A stretch of 64,000 bases of DNA from the NCBI RefSeq assembly GCF_007858435.1, contig NZ_VIGW01000005.1:124001-188000 (forward strand), in the 5' to 3' direction. Origin of the DNA: Tsukamurella asaccharolytica. GTDB lineage: Bacteria > Actinomycetota > Actinomycetes > Mycobacteriales > Mycobacteriaceae. The notes beneath the pieces were generated by a model. It was not told the DNA's origin, searched no databases, and worked only from the letters and a program-made list of their open reading frames with translations. Positions 8,673-17,256 of the stretch are shown here, in pieces (position 1 is the first letter of the stretch; the number at the start of each line of letters is the position of its first letter). The translations under genes were made by a program, and so were the position numbers.

Positions 8673-9878
8673 TCAGCCCAGTGCGAGGATGATGCCCGCG
8701 ATGATCGCGGCGAGCACGATGAAGCCGCCGATGATCCACGCCGCGAGCACGGTGTTCGACATCCCGGACGGCGGCGCCACCGGCGGCGGGACGTAGGTGC
8801 TGGGCCGCGGCGCGGGCGGGATCGGCCGCGTGCGGTCGACCGGGCCCGACGATGCCGTGCGCGCCGTCGACGTACGATCCCCGGCGGGGCTCGACGCGCG
8901 TTCCCCGGCGGTGCGGCGCAGCCAGACCGCGGGCGCGCCCTCGGAGGCGTGCAGCGGGGCGGCCAGGATCGCGGCGGGATTGCCGCCGGCGGCCGCGACG
9001 GCGGCGAGCCGGTCCCGTGCCTCGGTCAGCGACGGGCGCCGCTTGGGGCTCGGCTGCAGCATGTCGAGGATGACGTGGATCAGCGGACCGTCGTGCTTCG
9101 GCGGATTGATCTGCCCCAGAGCGACTTTGTGCAGCAGCGCGATGGAGTCCTCGTCGGTACCGAAGGGCGGGGCGCCCTCGAGCGCGGTGTACAGCGTGGC
9201 GCCCAGCGAGTACAGGTCGGAGGCCTCGGAGGGCTCGGTGCCGCGGGCGACCTCGGGCGCGAAGTACGCGGGCGTGCCGGTGATGATCCCGGCGGGGCTC
9301 GATTGCCCGTCGTCCTTGGCGCGTGCGATGCCGAAGTCCGAGAGTTTGACGGTGCCCGACGCGCGGCCCCGGTTCGCGATGAGGATGTTGCCGGGCTTGA
9401 TGTCGCGGTGGATGATCCCCGATTCGTGGGCCTCGACGAGGGCGTCGGCCATCTGCGCGCCGATCTGCGCGACCTGCCGCTCGGGCATCGTCCCGGTCAT
9501 GTGCAGCACCTGCGCCAGCGAGCGCGACGGCAGGTACTCCATCACCAGCCAGGGCTCGCCGCGGTCGAGGGCCACGTCGTACATGGAGACGGCGTTGCGG
9601 TGCTGCAGGCGGGCGGCGAGCCGGCCCTCGTGCAGGGCGCGCCGGCGCAGCTCGTCGGCCTCCTCCTCGGTGAGCCCCTCGGTGGAGATGACCTGCTTGG
9701 CGGCCACGTCGCGGTCCAGGCGTTCGTCGCGGGCGAGCCACACGGCGCCCATGCCGCCGCCGCCGATCTTGGAGGTCAGGCGGTAGCGTCCGGCGACCAG
9801 GTGATCGGGCCCGGGAACGCCCCTGTTCGTTCCGCCCGCACCCGTCGTCTCCGCCACGTCGTCGATCCTAAGGGTCAC
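8673..9878 (-). CDS. Membrane-anchored Ser/Thr protein kinase (PASTA-less, PknB-type core)
   Basis: The 401-residue Hanks-type kinase shows the glycine loop IGGGGMGAVWLA (about 38-49), the ATP-binding lysine in AAKQV (K61), the catalytic loop HRDIKPGNIL, the metal-binding SDFGIA and an intact activation segment ending in APE. A Pro/Ser/Thr-rich juxtamembrane region precedes one C-terminal helix of about 25 residues, after which the protein ends. It therefore has no extracellular sensor. The GTG start at 9878 overlaps the upstream CGNR gene's TGA by 4 nt; an alternative GTG lies 21 nt further in. Regulation through the coupled zinc-finger gene is plausible but unproven. Confidence 0.88.
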   Translation of the reverse strand: MTLRIDDVAETTGAGGTNRGVPGPDHLVAGRYRLTSKIGGGGMGAVWLARDERLDRDVAAKQVISTEGLTEEEADELRRRALHEGRLAARLQHRNAVSMYDVALDRGEPWLVMEYLPSRSLAQVLHMTGTMPERQVAQIGAQMADALVEAHESGIIHRDIKPGNILIANRGRASGTVKLSDFGIARAKDDGQSSPAGIITGTPAYFAPEVARGTEPSEASDLYSLGATLYTALEGAPPFGTDEDSIALLHKVALGQINPPKHDGPLIHVILDMLQPSPKRRPSLTEARDRLAAVAAAGGNPAAILAAPLHASEGAPAVWLRRTAGERASSPAGDRTSTARTASSGPVDRTRPIPPAPRPSTYVPPPVAPPSGMSNTVLAAWIIGGFIVLAAIIAGIILALG

Positions 9879-10423
9879 GCCCGGCGGGCGCGGTACGCGG
9901 CCACGTTCAAGCGGTTGTTGCAGCCGTCGTCGCAGAAGCGGCGGGAGCTGTTGCGGCTGAAGTCCACGAGTACCCCGGCGCAGTCGGGCGCGGCGCACCT
10001 GCGGAGGCGGTCCAGTGCGCCGGCGCGGACCACGTCGACCATGCCCATCGCGGGCTCGGCGAGGAAGCGTTCCGCGATCGGTGTCGCATCGTTCCAGCCG
10101 TGCAGGTGGTACGGCCAGTCGTCGTGCCGCACCAGCTGGGGCAGGACCGCCGCGTCTTTCAGCATCCGGTTCACCAGGTCGACGGTGCCGGCCTCGTCGC
10201 CCGCGAGGTCCCACAGGCCGCGCAGGACGCGGCGAACGGCGTGCACGCGATCCAGTTCGTCCTCGCGCAGCGGGATGGGGCCGGTCCAGCCCCAGCGCTC
10301 CACGAAGGCGCGGAGCGCGGCGACGTCGGGCAGGCGCTCGGGGCGCTCCGTGCGAGCGTCGGGAGCGGTGTTCACCAGGTCGGCGGCGCTCGCAAGGGCG
10401 GATCGGGTGTCGTAGGAGAACAT
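9875..10423 (-). CDS. CGNR/ABATE-type zinc-finger transcription regulator
   Basis: The 182-residue protein has an N-terminal ABATE-like helical domain and a C-terminal zinc finger (about residues 141-182) with Cys spacing CAAPDC followed by RRFCDDGCNNR. The family's name motif CGNR appears here as CNNR, with the rest of the finger intact. Such proteins are thought to bind DNA in response to small ligands. It overlaps the downstream kinase gene by 4 nt and is divergent from the lysine-type permease 49 nt away. A TAGCAT hexamer lies 9 nt upstream, slightly further than in the clear leaderless genes here. Confidence 0.75.
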   Translation of the reverse strand: MFSYDTRSALASAADLVNTAPDARTERPERLPDVAALRAFVERWGWTGPIPLREDELDRVHAVRRVLRGLWDLAGDEAGTVDLVNRMLKDAAVLPQLVRHDDWPYHLHGWNDATPIAERFLAEPAMGMVDVVRAGALDRLRRCAAPDCAGVLVDFSRNSSRRFCDDGCNNRLNVAAYRARRA

Positions 10424-10472
10424 ACGCCGCGAATGCTAACCGGAGCGGTGTCGGGGTCGCTACTCTCATCGG

Positions 10473-11978
10473 GTGTCCAGCCCGCTTGGAATCACCCCAG
10501 ACGACTCCCTCCGCCAAGGCCTGCAGAGCCGCCACATCAGCATGCTCGCGCTCGGCGGCGCGATCGGCACCGGCCTGTTCGTGGCGTCCGGCGCCACGAT
10601 CAGCAAGGCCGGCCCCGGTGGCGCACTCCTGGCCTACGCGCTCATGGGCGTCATGGTCTTCTTCCTCATGCAGAGCCTCGGCGAGATGTCGGCGTACATC
10701 CCGTGCAGCAACCCGTTCGAGGAGTACGGCACCCGATTCGTCAGCAAATCCTTCGGCTTCGCCGCCGGCTGGAACTACTGGTTCAACTGGTCGATCACGC
10801 TGGCCGCGGAGGTGGTGGCGGCCGGCCTGATCATGAAGTTCTGGCTGCCCGACGTGCCCACCTGGATATGGTCGCTGATCTTCCTCGCAGGCCTGCTGGC
10901 GCTGAACCTGTTCGCGGTGAAGGCCTTCGGCGAGACCGAGTTCTGGTTCGCATCGATCAAGGTGATCGCCGTGGTGATCTTCCTCATCGTCGGCGTGCTC
11001 ATGGTGCTGGGCGTGGTCGGCGACGGCCCGGCCCCCGGCTTCTCGAACTGGACCATCGGGGACGCGCCCTTCGTGGACTGGCCGCTGGGCATGCTCTCGG
11101 TCTTCCTCATCGCCGGGTTCGCCTTCCAGGGCACCGAGATGATCGCCGTCGCGGCAGGTGAGGCGATCGAGCCCAAGAGCGCCATCCCGCGCGCGGTGCG
11201 CACCGTCTTCTTCCGGATCCTGGTGTTCTACATCGGCACGCTGACGATCATCGCCTTCCTCATCCCGTACACCAGCCCCGAGCTGCTGGACGCCTCGGAC
11301 GAGAACGTCGCGGTGGCGCCGTTCACGCTGGTGTTCAAGCTCGCGGGCATCGACGCCGCGGCCTCGATCATGAACGCGGTCATCCTGATCGCCATCCTCT
11401 CGGCCGGCAACGCCAGCCTCTTCGCCGCCACCCGCGCGCTCTACGGCCTGGGGGTCGAGGGCAACGCCCCGAGGATCTTCGCCAAGGTGTCGAAGTCGTC
11501 GGGCGTGCCCTACGTGGCCACGGCGGCGACGGTCGCCATCGGCGCCCTGTGCTTCCTGACCAGCTTCGTCGGCGACGGTGCCGCCTATACGGTGCTGGTC
11601 GCGGCCTCGTCCGTGGCCGGTTTCGTGACCTGGATCGGGATCGCCTGGGCGCACTACCGTTTCCGTAAGGCGTGGAACGCGCAGGGGCGCTCGCTCGACG
11701 AGCTGCCCTACAAGGCGTGGCTGTACCCCGCGGGCCCGATCGTGGCACTGATCATGTCCGTTTCGGTGATCGCCGGCCAGTACTACGTCGCCGTCCGCGG
11801 CGGCGAGAGCGGCGGCCTGGGCCTGCTGCTCACCACGTACGCCGCGCTGATCCTGTTCCTCGGGCTGTGGTGGGGGCACAAGCTGATCACGAAGTCGCCG
11901 ACCGTCGATCCGAAGACCGCGGACCTCTCGCCCGTCGCCTCCGCCTCCGCGCACCACGATCCGGATCGCAGGGGCTGA
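10473..11978 (+). CDS. LysP-like amino acid permease (APC superfamily)
   Basis: The 501-residue protein has about 12 membrane helices and the APC signature LALGGAIGTGLFVASGATIS in helix 1. It resembles what I recall of E. coli LysP along its length, including the FQGTEMIAVAAGEAIEP loop and SNWTIGDAPF, so a basic amino acid such as lysine is the likely substrate, imported with protons. The GTG start has TACTCT at 10461-10466, 6 nt upstream, again leaderless. The C-terminal polar tail is cytoplasmic. Specificity rests on similarity only. Confidence 0.82.
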   Translation: MSSPLGITPDDSLRQGLQSRHISMLALGGAIGTGLFVASGATISKAGPGGALLAYALMGVMVFFLMQSLGEMSAYIPCSNPFEEYGTRFVSKSFGFAAGWNYWFNWSITLAAEVVAAGLIMKFWLPDVPTWIWSLIFLAGLLALNLFAVKAFGETEFWFASIKVIAVVIFLIVGVLMVLGVVGDGPAPGFSNWTIGDAPFVDWPLGMLSVFLIAGFAFQGTEMIAVAAGEAIEPKSAIPRAVRTVFFRILVFYIGTLTIIAFLIPYTSPELLDASDENVAVAPFTLVFKLAGIDAAASIMNAVILIAILSAGNASLFAATRALYGLGVEGNAPRIFAKVSKSSGVPYVATAATVAIGALCFLTSFVGDGAAYTVLVAASSVAGFVTWIGIAWAHYRFRKAWNAQGRSLDELPYKAWLYPAGPIVALIMSVSVIAGQYYVAVRGGESGGLGLLLTTYAALILFLGLWWGHKLITKSPTVDPKTADLSPVASASAHHDPDRRG

Positions 11979-12072
11979 TATCGAGGGTGGGGCTCGGTCG
12001 GCGCTCTGACCTGCGGTGATCGTGTGATGCCTGGCCGCATCGCCCCCTGTGGAACCTCTCCTACCTCGGCAC

Positions 12073-12102
12073 TTGACGCCGTTCGGATCGCGGATCTACG
12101 CT
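12073..12102 (+). promoter_or_regulatory. Sigma-A-type promoter of imuA'-imuB
   Basis: A TTGACG -35 at 12073-12078 is separated by 18 nt from a TACGCT -10 at 12097-12102. The predicted transcription start is near 12109, just before the LexA box, leaving a leader of about 95 nt before imuA'. Confidence 0.6.
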
Positions 12103-12111
12103 GAGATCAGA

Positions 12112-12127
12112 TCGAACAGAAGTTCTA
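12112..12127 (+). promoter_or_regulatory. LexA/SOS box upstream of imuA'
   Basis: The 16-mer TCGAACAGAAGTTCTA matches the mycobacterial SOS consensus TCGAAC-N4-GTTCGA at 11 of 12 defined positions. It lies immediately downstream of the predicted transcription start, where bound LexA could block elongation or promoter clearance. Confidence 0.8.
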
Positions 12128-12203
12128 GTCATGTCTTCCCCGTGGCTCGGCTTCCGCACTGATCGGTGACGCGGGATCCGAAGGTAGGGGAGGGGTGTGA
12201 CAC

Positions 12204-12926
12204 ATGGCCGCACGTGTACAGGCATGGGCAGGAAGTCGCGAGGAGACGCTCGCGGAGCTGCGCAAGCGGCTCGCGGCGCTACCGGAGCGGCATCGTCCGG
12301 CGAAGGCGCAGGCGCCCGTGGACGCGCCGTTGCAGGATGCATCATCGCAGATCGGCATGGGTGTGCTCCCCGTGCACGAGGAGCTGGCCCGGCTGCTGCC
12401 GGGCGGCGGCCTGCCCCGCGGCACGGTCGCGGAGGTCGAGGGCGCCGGATCGCTGGCGGTCTCGCTGGTGGCCGGCGTCTCGCGTGCGGGGTCGAGGGTC
12501 GCGCTGTGCGGCGTCTCCGGCTTCGGCATGGCCGCCGCACTGGAACAGGGGGCCGATCCGGAGCGCATCGCGCTCATCGCCGGCCCGCTCGCGGACCCGG
12601 TGGCCGTCGCCTCGATCCTGCTCGACGGTGCCGACGTGGTGCTGTGCGAGCTCGGCGGCATCGCGGTGCCGCCGAGCCGCGGCCGGGCCATCGCCGCCCG
12701 GGCCCGCTCCCGGGGGTCGGTGCTGCTCGTCACCGGTGGCCGCTGGGAGGGCGCCGCGCTGCACCTCGGCGCGCGCGTGCAGGGCTACACCGGCCTCGGC
12801 GCCCGCCCCGGCCGCGGCCGGATCCGCGGGATCGACCTGGTCTTCTCCGCCCGCGGCCGCGGCTGCGTCAACCCGCAGCGGGGCGCGGCGCAGGGCACAC
12901 CGTCGGGCTTGGCGGCGGCGCAGTGA
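12204..12926 (+). CDS. imuA': ImuA'-like mutasome accessory protein
   Basis: The 240-residue protein has the RecA-like but degenerate layout of mycobacterial ImuA' (Rv3395c): a central domain from GVLPVHEELARLLPGGGLPRG through GSLAVSLVAGVSRAGSRVAL to the C-terminal RGIDLVFSARGRG. It would bridge RecA/ImuB in translesion synthesis with DnaE2. The ATG has a purine-rich Shine-Dalgarno (AGGGGAGGGG) at about 12186-12195. The stop overlaps the imuB start by 4 nt (GTGA). It is under the LexA box described separately, so it should be induced by DNA damage. Confidence 0.85.
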   Translation: MAARVQAWAGSREETLAELRKRLAALPERHRPAKAQAPVDAPLQDASSQIGMGVLPVHEELARLLPGGGLPRGTVAEVEGAGSLAVSLVAGVSRAGSRVALCGVSGFGMAAALEQGADPERIALIAGPLADPVAVASILLDGADVVLCELGGIAVPPSRGRAIAARARSRGSVLLVTGGRWEGAALHLGARVQGYTGLGARPGRGRIRGIDLVFSARGRGCVNPQRGAAQGTPSGLAAAQ

Positions 12927-14515
12927 CCGCGCAGCGCATCCTCGCCCTGTGGTGCCCGGACTGGCCGGCGGCGGCCGCGGCGGCGGATGCGGACCTGCCG
13001 CCCGACCGTCCCGTCGCGGTCCTGCACGGCAACCGGGTCGTCGCCTGCAACGCCCCCGCCCGGGCCGACGGGGTGCGCCGCGGCATGAAGCGCCGCGAAT
13101 CGCAGGCACGCTGCCCGGGGCTGCATGTGGCCCAGGCCGATGAGGGGCGCGACGTGCGATTCTTCGAGCCCGTAGCCGGCGCCGTGGCCGCGCTGATCCC
13201 GCTCATCGAGGTGTTGCGCCCGGGGCTCGTGATGATCCCGGCGCGCGGGGCGGCGCGCTTCTTCGGCGGTGAGGAGCAGGCCGCCGAGCGGTTGGTGGAC
13301 GCGGCCTCCTCCGTGGGCGCGGAGTCGCTCGCCGGCATCGCCGACGAGGTCTTCACCGCTGCCCTGGCGGCCCGCCGCGGCACCGTCGTGCCGCCGGGGG
13401 AGTCGGCGGCCTTCCTCGCCCCGCTGCCCATCGCCCAGCTGGGGGCCGAGCCCGCGCTGGCAGGCGGCGACCGCACCGAGCTCCTCGACCTGCTGCGCCG
13501 GCTGGGGCTGCGCACCGTCGGCGCCTTCGCGGCGCTCTCCGCGACCGACGTGGCCACCCGTTTCGGCACGGACGCGATCGCCGCGCATCGGCAGGCCCGC
13601 GCGGCCGGAGACCGGCCGCCGTCCACCGCGGCCCTGCCGCCCGGTCTGGAGGTGGAGCTGCGGCCCGACCCGCCGATCGACCGGGTCGACGCGGCGGCCT
13701 TCGCCGGTCGTGCCCTGGCGTCGGAGCTGCACGGCAAGCTGTCCGCGGCGGGCGTCGCGTGCCTGCGGCTGGAGGTCTCCGCGATCGCGGAGAACGGCGA
13801 GCGGCACAGCCGCATCTGGCGCTGCGCCGAGCCGCTCACCCCGGACGGCACCGCGGACCGGGTGCGCTGGCAGATCGACGGCTGGCTCACCGGCGGCCGG
13901 TCCGCCAAGCGGGGCGGGGAGAGCGGCCCGGGCGCCCCGATCTCCCTGCTGCGGCTCGAGCCCGTCGAGGTGGTCGACGCCGGCGCATTGCAGGCGGGCA
14001 TGTGGGGCGACGAGGCCGACGGTGCCGCCCGGTTCCGTCGCGCCCTGGTCCGGGTGCAGGGCCTGCTCGGCGGCGAGGCGGTGCGGATGGGCGTCCGCAG
14101 CGGCGGCCGCGGCCCGGCCGAGCGGGTCACCTGGGTACCGCTGGGTGACGAGGTGCTCCCGGACCGCGATCCCGCCGCACCCTGGCCGGGGCGGATGCCG
14201 GAACCGGCACCGGCGGTGCTGGTCACGGGTGCCGCGGTCACGATGACGGACGCCGCCGGCGCGGCCGTGCGGGTCACCGAGCGCGGCACCTTCACCGGCG
14301 AGCCCACGCACCTGGCGTGGGGCTCGCGCGACTGGTCGCTGCGCTGGTGGGCGGGGCCGTGGCTGATCGACGAGCGCTGGTGGGCCTGCGACGGTGCCGC
14401 CGAGCCGCGGGCTCGGGCTCAGGTGCTCCTCGAGCCTGCGCCGGGCCGCGACGACGGTCGGGCCCTGCTGCTGCAGTACGCGGGAAGCTGGGAGGTGGAA
14501 GGCGTGTACGAGTAG
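12923..14515 (+). CDS. imuB: ImuB, catalytically inactive Y-family polymerase-like protein
   Basis: The 530-residue protein starts at a GTG that overlaps the imuA' stop by 4 nt; the frame continues upstream but this start is the coupled one. It has the Y-family palm/finger layout, but the first catalytic aspartate region reads WCPDWP instead of DxDxFF, and the SIDE-type motif is replaced near PARGAARFFGG, as expected for ImuB. Its role is to recruit DnaE2 to the sliding clamp. The clamp-binding site, QLPLWG in mycobacteria as I recall, appears here as QAGMWG at residues 357-362, following the conserved DAGAL. Confidence 0.87.
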   Translation: MTAQRILALWCPDWPAAAAAADADLPPDRPVAVLHGNRVVACNAPARADGVRRGMKRRESQARCPGLHVAQADEGRDVRFFEPVAGAVAALIPLIEVLRPGLVMIPARGAARFFGGEEQAAERLVDAASSVGAESLAGIADEVFTAALAARRGTVVPPGESAAFLAPLPIAQLGAEPALAGGDRTELLDLLRRLGLRTVGAFAALSATDVATRFGTDAIAAHRQARAAGDRPPSTAALPPGLEVELRPDPPIDRVDAAAFAGRALASELHGKLSAAGVACLRLEVSAIAENGERHSRIWRCAEPLTPDGTADRVRWQIDGWLTGGRSAKRGGESGPGAPISLLRLEPVEVVDAGALQAGMWGDEADGAARFRRALVRVQGLLGGEAVRMGVRSGGRGPAERVTWVPLGDEVLPDRDPAAPWPGRMPEPAPAVLVTGAAVTMTDAAGAAVRVTERGTFTGEPTHLAWGSRDWSLRWWAGPWLIDERWWACDGAAEPRARAQVLLEPAPGRDDGRALLLQYAGSWEVEGVYE

Positions 14516-14533
14516 CCGGGATCGCTGGCGGCG

Positions 14534-15871
14534 TCAGCCCGCGCTGCCCGAGAAGGCGACCGAGAGGTACGGGTTGGTGTCCGGCGCCGGCGCCGGACGG
14601 AACCGGTTACGACGGTGCCTCGCCCGCTTCTCGGGCGTGCGCGCGGCGCCTTCGGGGTCGGCACCCTCGGCGTCCGGTTCGGGATCCGCGCCCTCCTCGA
14701 CCGGCTCCTCAGCCGTCTCCTCGACCGGCTCCTCAGCCGTGTCCTCGACCGGCTCTGCGACCGGTTCCGTCACTGCGGCGGGCGGCAGCACACGGCGGTG
14801 CCCCTCGGCGGGAGCGGCCTCGGTGACGGTATCCCCACCGGGCTCCTCCGCCGGGGCGAGGGCCGCGGATCCGGCGGCCGCCGGCGTCTCCGTGGCGATC
14901 GCCTCCCGCCGACGCAGGCGATGGGCGACGGCGAGCGCCACGAGGTAGGTGACGGTGCCCGCCGCGCCGCCCACGACGAGCGCCCAGGCGAGCGGGCGCG
15001 CGATGCCGGGATCCGGCGCGGGGGCGGGCGCGCTGGTCACGGAACGCAGCCGGGTCTGGGTGAGGGCGAGCTGACCGTCGATGGCGCCGAGCGCCGTCTT
15101 CAGCTGCCCCACGCCGGTGGTCAGGTTGGCGACGGAGGCGTTCACGTCCTTGCGGGCCGAGGCCAGCTTGGTCAGCCCGTCGCGCAGCTGCCGGGCGGCG
15201 CTGCGCGCGGAGGTGAGCGAGGCGTCGGCATTGGCGGAGGCGCTGCTCAGGCTGCTCGTCATGGTCGAGAGGGTGCTGCGCAGGCCGGCCACGTCGTCGA
15301 GCGCACCCACGCCCTTCGAGCCGGCGAGCGCGCGGTCGAGCTGTGTGACGGCCTCGGCCGAGCCGGGCGAGGGGTGCTCGATCAGCCGCCCGCGTAGGGC
15401 GACGAGCGCCGCGCGGGTGCCGGCGGCGACCTGTTGCAGGCCCTGCGTGCGCTCGAGTGCGCCGCCGAGCGTGGCGGTGGCCCGGTTCACCTGGTTGAGT
15501 GCGGCCGAGAGCGAGGAGGCCTCGTCGAGGCCCGAGACCAGCTGCTCGGCGCCGGTCTTGGCGGTGTCGACGCTGTCGAAGATCTGCGGCACCGAGCTCG
15601 CCGAGGTGTTCAGCCCGTTGCCGGCCGAGACCACGGCGTTGGACAGCAGCCCGAAGAGCGCGCGCGACTCGTCCGCGGCCTTGAGGGCGACACGCGTGTT
15701 CTCGGCGTTCTCCCGTTCCTGGGCCGGTGCGGGCGGAGTAGTCCCCGCAGCGATGAGGAAGGTGGCGCCGCCCGCGACGAGCGCGATCAGCACGGCGATC
15801 AGCGCGGTGCCCGTGAGGGCCCACGCCGAACGGGCCGCCGCGCGGAGCGGGCGGGTCAACGTCGAGGTCAT
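14534..15871 (-). CDS. Two-TM membrane protein with long helical ectodomain and acidic repeat tail
   Basis: The 445-residue protein is not recognised. It has an N-terminal membrane helix (about 17-42), a roughly 245-residue Ala/Ser/Leu/Thr-rich helical segment likely to form a coiled coil outside the membrane, a second helix (about 293-314), and a cytoplasmic tail of about 125 residues. That tail holds an acidic repeat, TAEEPVEE twice, and a basic stretch KRARHRRNRFR. This resembles a sensor or septal/envelope tether topology without a known domain. A TAAGGT -10 (minus strand, 15883-15878) ends 6 nt before the ATG, giving a leaderless start. It is convergent with imuB, 18 nt apart. Confidence 0.7.
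   Translation of the reverse strand: MTSTLTRPLRAAARSAWALTGTALIAVLIALVAGGATFLIAAGTTPPAPAQERENAENTRVALKAADESRALFGLLSNAVVSAGNGLNTSASSVPQIFDSVDTAKTGAEQLVSGLDEASSLSAALNQVNRATATLGGALERTQGLQQVAAGTRAALVALRGRLIEHPSPGSAEAVTQLDRALAGSKGVGALDDVAGLRSTLSTMTSSLSSASANADASLTSARSAARQLRDGLTKLASARKDVNASVANLTTGVGQLKTALGAIDGQLALTQTRLRSVTSAPAPAPDPGIARPLAWALVVGGAAGTVTYLVALAVAHRLRRREAIATETPAAAGSAALAPAEEPGGDTVTEAAPAEGHRRVLPPAAVTEPVAEPVEDTAEEPVEETAEEPVEEGADPEPDAEGADPEGAARTPEKRARHRRNRFRPAPAPDTNPYLSVAFSGSAG
14693..14754 (-). repeat. 24-bp tandem repeat encoding TAEEPVEE
   Basis: Two identical 24-bp units at 14693-14716 and 14717-14740 are followed by a partial third unit to 14754. The unit length is a multiple of three, so copy number could vary without breaking the frame of the membrane protein that contains it. 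Confidence 0.85.
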
Positions 15872-15961
15872 GTCTCAACCTTAACGTGAAGTCGAGGCTT
15901 TGGCGAAAAGATTTCCGGCGGATGAGATGTGGGACCGCAGTGCGGCCGGGTGGCGCGAGAG

Positions 15962-17233
15962 CTAGGCGCCCGGACGGTTGACCGTCCCCATCATCAGGGG
16001 CAGTCCGATCGCCGTATCGACCACGGAGTACGCGAAGGCCCGGTCCACGACGAACGGGGCGGGGCCCGGCGCGGGCTCGGGGGTCGGCGCCGCGGTCGCG
16101 GTGTCGGTGGCGGTGCCCTTCTCGCCCACGGTGAGTACGGCGGCGGCGCGGGCGTCGGTCAGCGACGGCGAACCCGGTGCCACCCCGTCGAGGCCCGGGC
16201 CGGCGAAGAGCGCCGTCAGGCCGGCGTCCCGGAGCGGGTCCGCGAGCCCGGTCCAGGTGGAGGTGCGCCACTTCGGCAGGCTCACTTCGTGCGCGGCCAA
16301 GGGTGCCCCGGCCAGTGCGATCCTCGCCGCGGTGAACCGGCCCTCGCTCGCCGCCTCGGAGAGCGGGGTTCCGGGGGCGGGCACCACGATCTGCAGGGCG
16401 AGCGTGGTGCCGTAGTCGAGCTGCAGCGCCGTGAAGCCCTCGCCCGCGGCGACCCGCGCGGGCACCGTGCCCCGCATGGTCGGCGGGTCGAGCACCGCGC
16501 CGTCGGCGGCGGTGAACGGTGCGGGCCGGGTGCGGGCGGCGTCGAACGGGAAGCGCCACGCGGCCGCGAGGTAGGCGGTGGTCGCGGCGGCGAGGCGGGT
16601 GCCGGCGTCGGTGCGCAGCGGCGCGGAGGTGAGCCTGCTGCCGGTGTTCACGGCCACCCACTGGCCGAGCGGCTCGCCCACGCCCAGGCCGAAGTCGACG
16701 GGGTAGACGCCGGTGTCGTAGGTCTCGGCGAGGGCATCCAGGTATTCGGATCGCACGCGCCGGTCCTCGGGCTGCGTCGCCGTCAGGAGCGCGACCTGCG
16801 ACTGGAACAGCGGCGTCGCGGGCGGCGTGCCCGTCGGCACCGCGCCGGGGTCGCCCGCCCACTGCGCGGCCTGGCCGGTGAGGGCTGCCATCGCCCGGGG
16901 CAGGTTCTTCGCTGCGCCGAGTCCGGCACCGTCGAGCTGCGCGGCGGTCTCGCCCTGCGCCCCCGCTCGGAGCATCCCCAGCAGGCTCAGGATCGACCAC
17001 GGGGAGACGGCCGTGCTCGCGGCGCGGGGATCGCCGGCCGCGAGTCGCGCGCCGAGGCGCGTGGCGGTGGCGGTGAGAGCGGTCACGTCGTCGCGGGTCT
17101 CGTCGATGCCCACCTGTTCGAAGGCGGTCTTGGACCGCTCGAGAGAGAGGGTCTGGGGCGCCGACGGTGCGCCGCCGCACGCCGCGAGGGTCCCCGCGGC
17201 GAACAGCGCCATCGCGGCGCGCCGGATCTGCAT
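15962..17233 (-). CDS. Serpin-family lipoprotein (putative serine protease inhibitor)
   Basis: The 423-residue protein starts MQIRRAAMALFAAGTLAAC; Cys19 follows a lipobox (LAAC), so it is a predicted surface lipoprotein. A TACGAT -10 (17246-17241) ending 7 nt before this ATG favours it over the ATG 9 nt upstream. Serpin marks include STAVSPWSILSLLGMLRAGA (shutter), the WVAVNTGSRLTS strand and the hinge VGEKGTATDTATAA starting near E371. The reactive loop is then proline-rich (PTPEPAPGPAP); counting 17 from the hinge Glu places Pro at P1, which is unusual for an inhibitor. The target protease is unknown, and it might be non-inhibitory. Confidence 0.85.
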   Translation of the reverse strand: MQIRRAAMALFAAGTLAACGGAPSAPQTLSLERSKTAFEQVGIDETRDDVTALTATATRLGARLAAGDPRAASTAVSPWSILSLLGMLRAGAQGETAAQLDGAGLGAAKNLPRAMAALTGQAAQWAGDPGAVPTGTPPATPLFQSQVALLTATQPEDRRVRSEYLDALAETYDTGVYPVDFGLGVGEPLGQWVAVNTGSRLTSAPLRTDAGTRLAAATTAYLAAAWRFPFDAARTRPAPFTAADGAVLDPPTMRGTVPARVAAGEGFTALQLDYGTTLALQIVVPAPGTPLSEAASEGRFTAARIALAGAPLAAHEVSLPKWRTSTWTGLADPLRDAGLTALFAGPGLDGVAPGSPSLTDARAAAVLTVGEKGTATDTATAAPTPEPAPGPAPFVVDRAFAYSVVDTAIGLPLMMGTVNRPGA

Positions 17234-17256
17234 GAGGGCCATCGTACGGCCCGCGC

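Noticed and set aside
8673-11957. A 1094-residue minus-strand frame joining the kinase to a large N-terminal part
   Set aside because: Upstream of 9878 it runs through the CGNR gene in another frame and antisense to the permease; only the last 401 residues are a real kinase.
14693-14754. CRISPR-like array
   Set aside because: The 24-bp units are in tandem with no spacers and code for TAEEPVEE within a membrane protein.
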